This document shows positions 27,066-34,939 of a DNA stretch of 64,000 nt, piece by piece. The translations under genes and the position numbers were made by a program. The notes under the pieces are model-generated. The model was not told the origin of the DNA, made no database searches, and saw only the letters and a list, made by a program, of their open reading frames with translations. Every line of letters starts with the position of its first letter. The stretch's first letter is position 1. The stretch is from Methylococcus capsulatus (GTDB lineage Bacteria; Pseudomonadota; Gammaproteobacteria; Methylococcales; Methylococcaceae): positions 1,280,001 through 1,344,000 of the forward strand of contig NZ_CP104311.1 of NCBI RefSeq assembly GCF_036864975.1, in the 5' to 3' direction.

Positions 27066-28244
27066 TCAATGGGCAGGTTGCAGGCGGTAACCGCTCAAGG
27101 TGTCGGCGAAATGCTGCAACCAGGGAAGGTCGCTTTGTTTCGCCTGGAGGCACCAGGCGCGCAGGCGTTCCAGGCGCTCCTCGTGGCTCGCGAACGAATC
27201 GGTCCATACGGCCTTGAGCTGCTGCTTGAACTGGAAGATCGTCGCCAAAGTTTGGCTATTTTCCAGCATCCGGCTGAAATTCTGCCAGGCGGCCGGGTCC
27301 ACCTTGATGTATTCGCGCAGCAGCAAGGGACGCGTTCGCCGGAGTAGGCGTCGATCGGCTCTCGGCGATTTCGCCTGCTCCGACCGCAATACGGGGACGA
27401 TGACGCAGCGGCCGTACAGGCTCAGGATGTGTGCGCGGTTGCGCAACACGGCTTTGACGGTGTCTATGTCGACGGACGGTTCTGCCTTACGGATGATGGT
27501 CTTGGGGGGCATATTTCTGATCTTGGCCAGCTTCAAGAGGGTCATCAGCCGGATATACAGCCAGCCGATATCGATTTCCCATCGCTGGGTCGAAAACTTT
27601 GCCGACGCTGGGTAGGCATGGTGGTTGTTGTGCAACTCCTCGCCGCCGATGATGAGGCCAGTGGGCCACAGATTGGTGGACGCATCGGGGGTTTCGAAAT
27701 TGCGGTAGCCCAAGTAATGGCCGAGACCGTTGACGACGCCGGCCGCCCAGAACGGGATCCATAGCATCTGCACTGCCCACACCGCCAAGCCCGTGACGCC
27801 GAACAGGAGCAGATCCAAGGCCAGCATCAGCGCTATTCCCAGGTCGGGAAAGCGGCTGTACAGCTTGCGTTCCAGCCAGTCGTCCGGCGTGCCGTTGCCG
27901 AACTGGGCCAGGGTCGCGGTGTTCCTCGCTTCCTTGCGATACAGCATCCAACCCCGCAGCAGGACGGCAAATATGCCGAGGACTTGGGGGCTATGCGGGT
28001 CATCCGGGGTCTCGCAGCGCGCGTGATGCTTGCGATGGATGGACACCCATTCCTTGGTCACCGTCGCCGTGGTCAGCCAGAGCCAGAACCGGAAAAAATG
28101 GCTGGCCAGGGGATGCAGAGACAGTGCCCGGTGGGCTTGGTGACGGTGCAGGAAGATGGTGACGCTGACGATGGTGACATGTGTCAAAGCCAAGGTCGCG
28201 AACAACAGCGGCCAAAAGGAAAGATGCATCAAACCATGTGACAT
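27066..28244 (-). CDS. Acyl-CoA/acyl-lipid delta-9 type fatty acid desaturase
   Basis: A 392-residue integral-membrane desaturase of the stearoyl-CoA desaturase class. All three histidine boxes are present: HRHQAHR near residue 35, HRKHHA near residue 70, and HNNHHA near residue 210. Membrane helices lie between the boxes. The C-terminal 130 residues are a charged helical extension not needed for catalysis. I used the ATG at 28244 (MSHGLMHL); an in-frame ATG at 28298 would add 18 charged residues. It should introduce cis double bonds into membrane acyl chains. It converges with the fetAB pair. Confidence 0.9.
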   Translation of the reverse strand: MSHGLMHLSFWPLLFATLALTHVTIVSVTIFLHRHQAHRALSLHPLASHFFRFWLWLTTATVTKEWVSIHRKHHARCETPDDPHSPQVLGIFAVLLRGWMLYRKEARNTATLAQFGNGTPDDWLERKLYSRFPDLGIALMLALDLLLFGVTGLAVWAVQMLWIPFWAAGVVNGLGHYLGYRNFETPDASTNLWPTGLIIGGEELHNNHHAYPASAKFSTQRWEIDIGWLYIRLMTLLKLAKIRNMPPKTIIRKAEPSVDIDTVKAVLRNRAHILSLYGRCVIVPVLRSEQAKSPRADRRLLRRTRPLLLREYIKVDPAAWQNFSRMLENSQTLATIFQFKQQLKAVWTDSFASHEERLERLRAWCLQAKQSDLPWLQHFADTLSGYRLQPAH

Positions 28245-28431
28245 AGAGTACTGGACCTGTGCGGATCGGTCGCGCTTCCGGACCCAGGGCGCCGGCAATG
28301 CGAGGTGGATGGGAGGTACTTTTGCTGCGGCGTACCGGACGCTTCGCGCCGAACGGGGGAGGACGGGGGCGTATCTGATCAGACTGGCTGTGGCGGGAAA
28401 GGTTCCTCAAAGGAGGGAAACAGGCACTGCC

Positions 28432-28953
28432 TCAGTTCTTCGGCCGCCACGCCCGGAGCTGGTCGATGGCACGGCTGATCGTCTGCGCAAACGCCTGGAC
28501 TGCTCCGGCGGCATCCGGGCTGGCCGTGGGTTGCTCGAATTGGAATGTCTTGGCGGCCGCCGGCGTTTCGGCGCGGAGGCGGATCATGACATGAGATCTG
28601 CCGGGGCGATCGAACACCTGTTCGAATGCCTGGAGTTCGATGCGCAAACGGTAGCCATTGGCGCTGCGGCCGGCTTTCAGCCGTTGTTCCAGGAGCGCGG
28701 GCGGCGGAGCGATCCAGCGATCCAGGGTATAGGAGCGCAGTTCGGTCGGCTTGGCATAGAGCAAGCGGTACTGCAAGCGGTCGTTCTGAAGCCAGTCCGG
28801 GGCGTCGACGTCGACTGAAGACCAGGGTGCCGGTGCGGCGGCGCCGGCGGCACCGAAATCGTGCAGCGCCGGTTGGGGCGGGCGCTCCGGCAACAGGCTG
28901 CAGGCGGATACGGCGAGCGAGAGCATCAGTGTCCAGGAAAGGCATCGCATCAT
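28432..28953 (-). CDS. PqiC-like ABC-transport auxiliary lipoprotein
   Basis: A 173-residue lipoprotein with lipobox LAVSAC (Cys18), matching the auxiliary component (DUF330/PqiC type) found with MCE transport systems. The central part LQYRLLYAKPTELRSYTLDRW fits that family. It probably links the MCE complex to the outer membrane. The ATG overlaps the end of the MlaD-like gene by four bases, making it the last gene of a four-gene operon. Confidence 0.82.
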   Translation of the reverse strand: MMRCLSWTLMLSLAVSACSLLPERPPQPALHDFGAAGAAAPAPWSSVDVDAPDWLQNDRLQYRLLYAKPTELRSYTLDRWIAPPPALLEQRLKAGRSANGYRLRIELQAFEQVFDRPGRSHVMIRLRAETPAAAKTFQFEQPTASPDAAGAVQAFAQTISRAIDQLRAWRPKN

Positions 28954-29864
28954 TTCGGCTCCTGAAATCCCGGCTCCCCCGGGCCCGGGAGACCCGGCGC
29001 CGGTCCCAGCAGCAGGGTCTGCGGGTCTTGTTCCAGTGTTTTCGACAGCCGGCGCAGACTGGCCGCCGTGCGCGCCGCGTCGTCGATCAGCGCGTCCAGT
29101 TCCGGCAGCCGGCTGCGGACCAGGGTGTCGCCCGCGGCCGCTCCGATATCCACGACCCGTTGGGCGCTTTCGCTCAGTTCCCTGATCCGGCGGGAGGTTT
29201 CGCGGACATCGCGGGCCATGGCGGAATGGTCCGCCAGCGCCTGCTTCAGTCTGTCGTCCAGGGAGGGGATGCGTTCCATTGCTTCTTCCATGCGCCGTTC
29301 CAGGCCCGCCAGTTCGGCCGTCGCCGTATCCAGGTTTGCCAGGGTATGGGCGATTCGCTGGCGGTTGCCGTCGTCGAGAAAGGTGTTCAGCCGGTTGATG
29401 AGCTGAGCGACCTGGGTGAGGATATCCGACCCCGAGCCGGTCAGTTTGTCCAGAAGGGAGGGGCGCAGCGGGATATTGGCCGGGTTCTTAGGGTCGGTCC
29501 GCAGGGGTTCCGGGTCGTTGCCTTCGTCACTGAGGTCGATCTGGGCCAGTCCGGTGAGGGGCTGTACCCGTAGGGTGGCGTAGGTGCCGCGGGTGATTGG
29601 AAGTCCTTTGTCGACTTCGATCCGAACCAGGATGGTGCGGGGATCGTGGGGCGCGAAGCTGATCGAGGTCACCTTGCCGGCCCGTACGCCGCGGAAGATG
29701 ACCAGGGATTCCGGGTTGAGGCCGGATACCGCGCCCTGGGTGGAGACGACATAGACATCGCGCTCGCTGCCGTAGTCGCCGAGAAACAAGGCGATGCCAA
29801 TCAGCGCGCTGCCGAGGATGACCACGAACAGGCCGGTCAGCAGGGCGTAGGTCTCCCTCACCAT
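28950..29864 (-). CDS. mlaD: MCE/MlaD-family substrate-binding protein
   Basis: A 304-residue protein with one N-terminal membrane helix (about residues 9-30) and an MCE domain (VYVVSTQGAVSGLNPESLV, RVQPLTGLAQIDLSDEG). A long C-terminal helical segment follows, ending in a Pro/Gly-rich tail. It should form the periplasmic lipid-carrying ring of the Mla-like importer or exporter. ATG 29864 follows the ATPase stop by one base; the longer open frame upstream lies in the ATPase gene. Confidence 0.88.
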   Translation of the reverse strand: MVRETYALLTGLFVVILGSALIGIALFLGDYGSERDVYVVSTQGAVSGLNPESLVIFRGVRAGKVTSISFAPHDPRTILVRIEVDKGLPITRGTYATLRVQPLTGLAQIDLSDEGNDPEPLRTDPKNPANIPLRPSLLDKLTGSGSDILTQVAQLINRLNTFLDDGNRQRIAHTLANLDTATAELAGLERRMEEAMERIPSLDDRLKQALADHSAMARDVRETSRRIRELSESAQRVVDIGAAAGDTLVRSRLPELDALIDDAARTAASLRRLSKTLEQDPQTLLLGPAPGLPGPGEPGFQEPK

Positions 29865-29865
29865 T

Positions 29866-30636
29866 TCAGTCGGACCTTCCCAGGATTCTCTGGGCGCGTT
29901 TGCCGTGGAAGAAGTCGCGGGCGAAAGGATGCGTGCAGGCGATCGCATCGTCCAGCGAGCCGTAGGATACCAACTGCTGCTCGGCGAGCACGGCCACGCA
30001 AGTGCACAGGTCGCTGAGAGTATCCAGGTCATGGGTTACCATGACGACGGTGAAGCCCAGCTCACGGTGCAGCTGCCCCAGCAAGTTGACGAACTCCTCA
30101 CCCAGCACCGGGTCGAGGCCGGAGGTGGGTTCGTCCAGGAATACCACTTCGGGCTCCATGATCAGGGCCCGGGCCAGGGCGGCGCGCTTGACCATCCCGC
30201 CGGACAATTCCGCCGGCATCAGCAGGGCATCGGTCGCCCCCAGACCGACCATGGCCAGCTTCATGCAGACCAGTCGGGCGATCAGCTCTTCGTCCAAAGC
30301 CTTGAGTTCGCGCAGGGGGAACGCGATGTTGTCGAACACGCTCAGCGCGCTGAACAGGGCGCCGCCCTGGAATAGCACACCGCAGCGGTTGCGAAGCTGC
30401 TGCTTGCGGCGTGCGTCGGCTTCCGCCAGTGACTCGCCGAGCAGCCAGACCTGCCCTTGGCTCGGCGTCTGCAGACCGATCATTTCGCGCATCAAGACGG
30501 TCTTGCCGCAGCCGGAGGCGCCGACCACACCCAGGATCTGCCCGCGCGCAAGACTCAAGCTGATGTCGCGATGCACGAGATTCTCGCCGAAACGGGTCCA
30601 CACATGCGCCATCCGTATGACTTCGCCGTCCGTCAT
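29866..30636 (-). CDS. mlaF: ABC transporter ATP-binding protein (MlaF-like)
   Basis: A 256-residue ATPase with Walker A GVVGASGCGKTVLMREM, Q-loop CGVLFQGGALFSALSVFDN, signature ELSGGMVKRAALARAL and Walker B VVFLDEPTSGLDP followed by an H-loop VTHDLD. The Q-loop GGALF and SGGM signatures are typical of MlaF/Ttg2A. It overlaps the permease gene by four bases and powers the lipid transporter encoded with it. Confidence 0.93.
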   Translation of the reverse strand: MTDGEVIRMAHVWTRFGENLVHRDISLSLARGQILGVVGASGCGKTVLMREMIGLQTPSQGQVWLLGESLAEADARRKQQLRNRCGVLFQGGALFSALSVFDNIAFPLRELKALDEELIARLVCMKLAMVGLGATDALLMPAELSGGMVKRAALARALIMEPEVVFLDEPTSGLDPVLGEEFVNLLGQLHRELGFTVVMVTHDLDTLSDLCTCVAVLAEQQLVSYGSLDDAIACTHPFARDFFHGKRAQRILGRSD

Positions 30637-31781
30637 CGTATCCCCACACCCCGGAACAGGATGGCGAACACCGCGTCGATCAGGATCACCAGAGTAATGG
30701 AAACCACCACCGAATTGGTCGTTTCATTGCCGAGACTTTCGGTGTTGGGTTCGATGCGCAGTCCGTAATGGCAAGCGATCAGTGCGACGAACAGCCCGAA
30801 CACGGCAGCTTTGCCTAGGCCGATGGCAAAGTTGGCGACCGGGACTGCTGCGGGCAGTTTCTGGAAGAACTGGTGGTAGCCGATTTCCAGTTCCAGATGG
30901 GCCGAGACGGCACCGCCCGCCAGGGCGACCACGTCGGTCCAGACCACCAGCAGCGGCAAGGCCACCACCAGGGCGACGACCTTCGGCAGAATCAGCCGCA
31001 GTGACTGGGAAATGCCCATGGCGGCAAGGGCATCCAGCTCTTGGGTTACGCGCATCACGCCGATCCGCGCCGTCATCGAAGAACCGGAGCGGCCCGCGAC
31101 CAGGATGGCCGCCAGCAGGGGCCCCAGTTCGCGGATGATGCTCAGTCCCAGGATGTTGACGATGTAGACCTGTGCGCCAAAGGTCTTGAGCTGCAGCGAG
31201 GACAGGTAGCTGACCACTACGCCGATCAGAAAGCCCACCAGTGCCGTGATGCCGAGGGCGCGGCCGCCGGTTTCGTGGATGGTGGCGGAAATTTCCCGCC
31301 AAGGAATGGCTGCCGGATGGCGGGCTAGATGGGCCAGGTCCAGTAGCAGCTGGCCGAGCAGGGCCAGGACCGCCAGCAGGTGGTCGCCCAGCCCCGCGAT
31401 CGCGGCGACGATTCGCCGGCGCATCGGCACCGGCGGCCGCCGGCCGTCCCGCACTGAAGGAATTCCACCCGCCTGCCAGCGGCGGAATGCGGATTGCTGT
31501 TCGCGGCGCAGCAATACCCGTTCGGGCAGCCGCTCTCCCCAGGACTGCCACAGGACGAAGGCTCCGGCACTGTCGAGCAGGCTCACTTCACGCAGATCCC
31601 ATGCCAGGTCCGGTCGCCCCGCCGCGCTGCGCAGCCGCTCCCGCAGATCCGGCGGGGCCGCTATCAGCCCGCGCAGGTTCCAGTGACCGCGGACCACGGC
31701 CGTGCCGCCGTCCACCGTGAACTCGGGTGGCGAGAGCGGGGGCGGGGAGGGATCTTCTGCTGAGCTTTTCGAAGAGAACAT
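30633..31781 (-). CDS. mlaE: MlaE-family permease with N-terminal STAS-like domain
   Basis: A 382-residue protein. Residues about 20-110 resemble an MlaB-type STAS domain (VDGGTAVVRGHWNL, REVSLLDSAGAFVL), fused to an MlaE permease domain (residues about 150-382; ILGLSIIRELGPLLAAILVAGRSG, ELDALAAMGISQSL). In Escherichia coli MlaB and MlaE are separate, so this is a fusion. I chose ATG 31781; the open frame extends to 31976 through sequence that overlaps a small plus-strand gene and lacks a ribosome site. It heads the mla-like operon. Confidence 0.87.
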   Translation of the reverse strand: MFSSKSSAEDPSPPPLSPPEFTVDGGTAVVRGHWNLRGLIAAPPDLRERLRSAAGRPDLAWDLREVSLLDSAGAFVLWQSWGERLPERVLLRREQQSAFRRWQAGGIPSVRDGRRPPVPMRRRIVAAIAGLGDHLLAVLALLGQLLLDLAHLARHPAAIPWREISATIHETGGRALGITALVGFLIGVVVSYLSSLQLKTFGAQVYIVNILGLSIIRELGPLLAAILVAGRSGSSMTARIGVMRVTQELDALAAMGISQSLRLILPKVVALVVALPLLVVWTDVVALAGGAVSAHLELEIGYHQFFQKLPAAVPVANFAIGLGKAAVFGLFVALIACHYGLRIEPNTESLGNETTNSVVVSITLVILIDAVFAILFRGVGIR

Positions 31782-31884
31782 GTATTTCGATCCGCATGAC
31801 GAAATGGACCGGGGCGCTTTTCCGGATGCCGATCTTGCACGATCATGAACCGTATCACTCAACAGGCAAGCCGAGGTTTGAATC

Positions 31885-32040
31885 ATGAACGCTTCCCGCT
31901 GGAAATGCATCTTCGTGTTGCTCCTCCTCACCCTGCTGGGCGTGGGACCCATGCCCATCACCAGCATCATCGGCATCTATGTCGTGATCGCCCGTCCGCA
32001 ATGGTTCCGGGAGCTGGTCAAGCGGGTCTATGACGAGTGA
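31885..32040 (+). CDS. Small hydrophobic membrane protein (51 residues)
   Basis: ATG 31885 has GAGG nine bases upstream. The product begins MNASRWKCIFVLLLLTLLGV and contains two short hydrophobic segments separated by a GPMPITS turn, ending in RELVKRVYDE. It is divergent from the mlaE operon and convergent with the efflux operon. The length and helix-turn-helix hydrophobic pattern look real, but I recognise no family. Confidence 0.6.
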   Translation: MNASRWKCIFVLLLLTLLGVGPMPITSIIGIYVVIARPQWFRELVKRVYDE

Positions 32041-32049
32041 GACAGTCTC

Positions 32050-32067
32050 TACCCTGTGGGCAGGGTA
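32050..32067. other. Hairpin between convergent genes
   Basis: TACCCTG-TGGG-CAGGGTA forms a perfect seven-pair stem ten bases after the small gene stop. No T-run follows on either strand, so it may act as a processing or weak termination structure between convergent transcripts rather than a classic terminator. Confidence 0.4.
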
Positions 32068-32099
32068 CGGTCGCAGCACCGGAGAAGCTTCCCGGCATC

Positions 32100-33719
32100 C
32101 TATTGCCTGAACGGTCGGGTCAAGTCGTTATGCAGGTTGTTGTTCTCCGCCGGAACATCGATGCCACCGGCAGGCTTGGGTTTCCCGGCGCTGCCGTATT
32201 CTTCGAAAACGCCGAAAGGCTGAATCTGATCGTCGGCGGGCAATTGCTTGCGATTCCAGCCGCCACCGAGCGCACGGATGAGGGCGACCGTGTTTTTCAG
32301 CCGTTCGGTCTTGAGCACCACGGCGTCGATGCGCGCCGTCAGTGTGTTGATCTGGGCGTAGATGAGGTCGAGACTGCTGATCAAACCGCCCAGATAAAGC
32401 TCCATGGTCAGATTTTGCGTCTTTAGCGCGGCTTTGACGGCTTCGTCCTGCCGGTCGGCCGCCACGCTCAGCCGATTGGTCAGGCTCAGGCCATTTTCGA
32501 CTTCGCGAAAGGCGTTGAGCACAGTCGCACGGTATTTGTCCTCGGTTTCGCGATAGGCCGCCCAGGACTGCTGCAGTTGGGCGCGGCGTAGACCGCCCTG
32601 AAACAGCGGGATTGCAATGGAAGCGCCATAAGACCAGTAACTGTTGGCGAGCGCGATCAGATTCATGCTGTCGTTTTCGTATCCTCCGCCGGCCTTGAAT
32701 ACTACATTCGGGAAGAACGCGGCGCGGGCGATGCCGATGGCGCGGTTCGCCTGCGCCATCTGGCGTTCGATCTGGGCGATGTCTGGCCGGCGTTCGAGCA
32801 GCGTGGCCGGAATGCTCTGCGGAATCCTGAAGTCTGGCGAGGGGAGCTCGTCGAGCGGCGCGATACTGAAAGCGGCCGGCGCCTTGTTGACGAGAATGGC
32901 GATCGCGTGTTCGGTCACCTGACGTCTGCTCTGGATATCGAGTTCTTTCGCTTCGGTGCTGTGCAGCAGGTATTCGGCGCGCGCGACATCGAGTTGCGGC
33001 ACGATGGCACCTTTGTATTGGGCATCGACGATCTCCAGCGATTTTTTGTAGTAGGCGATCGACTGTTTATAGACGGAATCCTGTGCGTCGTAGCCGCGCA
33101 GGGTGAAATAATTCGCCGCGATTTCCGCCTGCAGGCTGAGGCGCGCGAGTCCATACTCGGCAGCGCGCTGTTCGGCCTGGTATATCTCTGCCCGCACTCG
33201 GTTGCGGATCGCCGACCAGAAGTCGGGTTCCCAGGAGGCGAGTCCGCCGCTGTAGAAATCCGACTGTTCGATCGGCGCATTGGGAGCGCGAAACAGGGTA
33301 TTGATGGATTGCCGATTGTCCGAGGCGCCGAACTCGAGACCGAACTGCGGGATCAGGCGCGAGCGCACCTTCATCATCATGTCCCGGGCCTGGACGAAGC
33401 GCTCCGCGGCGGCCTGCAGATCGGGGTTGGCCGCCATGGCTTGTTCTTCCAGCCGGTTCAGGACCGGGTCGTTGAAAAGCTTCCACCAGTCCGGGCGCAG
33501 TTCGCCATCGGATGGCTTCGCTTCGACGAAGGGGCTCGACCCATGCCACGAGTCGGGGACGACGAACCGGGCGGGTTCGTAAGGGGGGGCCAGATCCACG
33601 GCAGGGCCGTCGACACACGCCGACAAATGGAGCATCAGCGGTATCAGACCGCCGCGCCGCAGGCGCATACGGAAAATATGTGATATGGCCGGTTTCACCC
33701 GCAAGCGCATGTCCGTCAT
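32100..33719 (-). CDS. Outer-membrane efflux lipoprotein (NodT/OprM family)
   Basis: A 539-residue TolC-like channel with a lipobox LHLSAC (Cys35) after a hydrophobic segment, then two repeats of the OEP domain. Typical segments are WWKLFNDPVLNRLEEQA, GLASWEPDFWSAIRNRVRAE and LLERRPDIAQIERQMAQANRAIG. It is the outer-membrane part of a tripartite RND pump and is last in the operon. Its ATG overlaps the adaptor gene stop by four bases. Confidence 0.93.
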   Translation of the reverse strand: MTDMRLRVKPAISHIFRMRLRRGGLIPLMLHLSACVDGPAVDLAPPYEPARFVVPDSWHGSSPFVEAKPSDGELRPDWWKLFNDPVLNRLEEQAMAANPDLQAAAERFVQARDMMMKVRSRLIPQFGLEFGASDNRQSINTLFRAPNAPIEQSDFYSGGLASWEPDFWSAIRNRVRAEIYQAEQRAAEYGLARLSLQAEIAANYFTLRGYDAQDSVYKQSIAYYKKSLEIVDAQYKGAIVPQLDVARAEYLLHSTEAKELDIQSRRQVTEHAIAILVNKAPAAFSIAPLDELPSPDFRIPQSIPATLLERRPDIAQIERQMAQANRAIGIARAAFFPNVVFKAGGGYENDSMNLIALANSYWSYGASIAIPLFQGGLRRAQLQQSWAAYRETEDKYRATVLNAFREVENGLSLTNRLSVAADRQDEAVKAALKTQNLTMELYLGGLISSLDLIYAQINTLTARIDAVVLKTERLKNTVALIRALGGGWNRKQLPADDQIQPFGVFEEYGSAGKPKPAGGIDVPAENNNLHNDLTRPFRQ

Positions 33720-34939
33720 TTGGCCGGCGCCGGGGATGCGGCTTCCCGGGTACTCGGAAGCCCTTCCTCGCCGGAAAGATCGTAGCCCGGCGCCGGTGTG
33801 ACGATGCGCACCTTGTCGCCCTCGAGGAGGGCGGCGCTGGGGTTGTTCACGATGCGTTCATCCGGAGAGACACCTTCGGTCAACTCCACCGTTCCGTCGA
33901 GAATCTTGCTCACCTGGATCGGTTTGAAGTGAATGCGGTCGTCATCTGTCACCACGGCGACTTGCGTGTTGGCTTCCTGAAATACCAGAGCACTGGCGGG
34001 AATGCTGAGAATATGGGTATCGTTCGGCACCGTTAGGGTGACCGTGGCGTACGATCCAGGCCATAAGGCACCGTCTTCATTGTTGATCGTGAATTCGGTG
34101 ACGATGGTACGGGTGTTCGGATCGATGCCATTGGCGGCGGTCAGGAAATTGGCAGTGAAGTGGCGGTTGGTATACTGCGGTACGACGACGTCGGCGGTGA
34201 GGCCGGGTTTGAGTATTTCCGCCAGAGTGCTCGGCACGGAAATGAAAAGGCGCATCTTGTGTATGTCGGCCACGGAAAACAGATTGCTGACCGTATTGCC
34301 GTTGGTGCTGCTGATATAACCGTCTTTGTTGATGTAATCGCCGACGTTGACGTTACGTTGCGTCACCACGCCGTCATAAGGGGCGACGATGGTTTTAAAG
34401 CGCATCTTCGCCAGGAAATTATTGACGTTGTTTTCCGCTGCCTTGACCTGGGCGGCTTCGGACCGTTCATTGGCTTCTTGCACCGAAATCGATTGCTCCG
34501 ACACCGCATGCGATTCGCGCAGCGCCCGCCAGCGTTTCAGTGAAACCAGGGCGAGATTGTATTTGGCGCGTTGCGACTCCAGATCCGCCTTGGCCTGTGA
34601 AAACTCGGCATCGAGCGTCGGCTGGCTGATTTCTGCAAGTACATCTCCTTGCTTTACACGCGCGCCATAATCCTTGTACCACATCTTCACATAGCCCGGG
34701 ATCTGGGCGTAGATCGGCGCCTCATACCAGGCATCGATGTTGCCGGGAAGCGAGATGGTTGCAGTCGGCGCGATCGGCCGGGCATGCGTGACGGCGACGG
34801 TCGGCACGGCCTCCCGGAGTGTTTCTTCGCGTAGGGCATCGGCGTCTCGTTTGCGTTCATAAAACTGATAGCCGACATAAACGACGCTAAGCAGGATCGC
34901 CAGTGCTACGCGCGGTTCGTGCAGAATCTTGGGCATCAA
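33716..34939 (-). CDS. RND efflux periplasmic adaptor (HlyD/MFP family)
   Basis: A 407-residue membrane-fusion protein with an N-terminal anchor (VALAILLSVVYVGYQFY) instead of a lipobox, a biotinyl-lipoyl-like domain (DYGARVKQGDVLAEI), an alpha-helical hairpin (about residues 115-180) and a beta-barrel domain (VGDYINKDGYIS). It links the inner-membrane pump to the outer-membrane channel. It overlaps both neighbours by four bases. Confidence 0.93.
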   Translation of the reverse strand: MMPKILHEPRVALAILLSVVYVGYQFYERKRDADALREETLREAVPTVAVTHARPIAPTATISLPGNIDAWYEAPIYAQIPGYVKMWYKDYGARVKQGDVLAEISQPTLDAEFSQAKADLESQRAKYNLALVSLKRWRALRESHAVSEQSISVQEANERSEAAQVKAAENNVNNFLAKMRFKTIVAPYDGVVTQRNVNVGDYINKDGYISSTNGNTVSNLFSVADIHKMRLFISVPSTLAEILKPGLTADVVVPQYTNRHFTANFLTAANGIDPNTRTIVTEFTINNEDGALWPGSYATVTLTVPNDTHILSIPASALVFQEANTQVAVVTDDDRIHFKPIQVSKILDGTVELTEGVSPDERIVNNPSAALLEGDKVRIVTPAPGYDLSGEEGLPSTREAASPAPAK

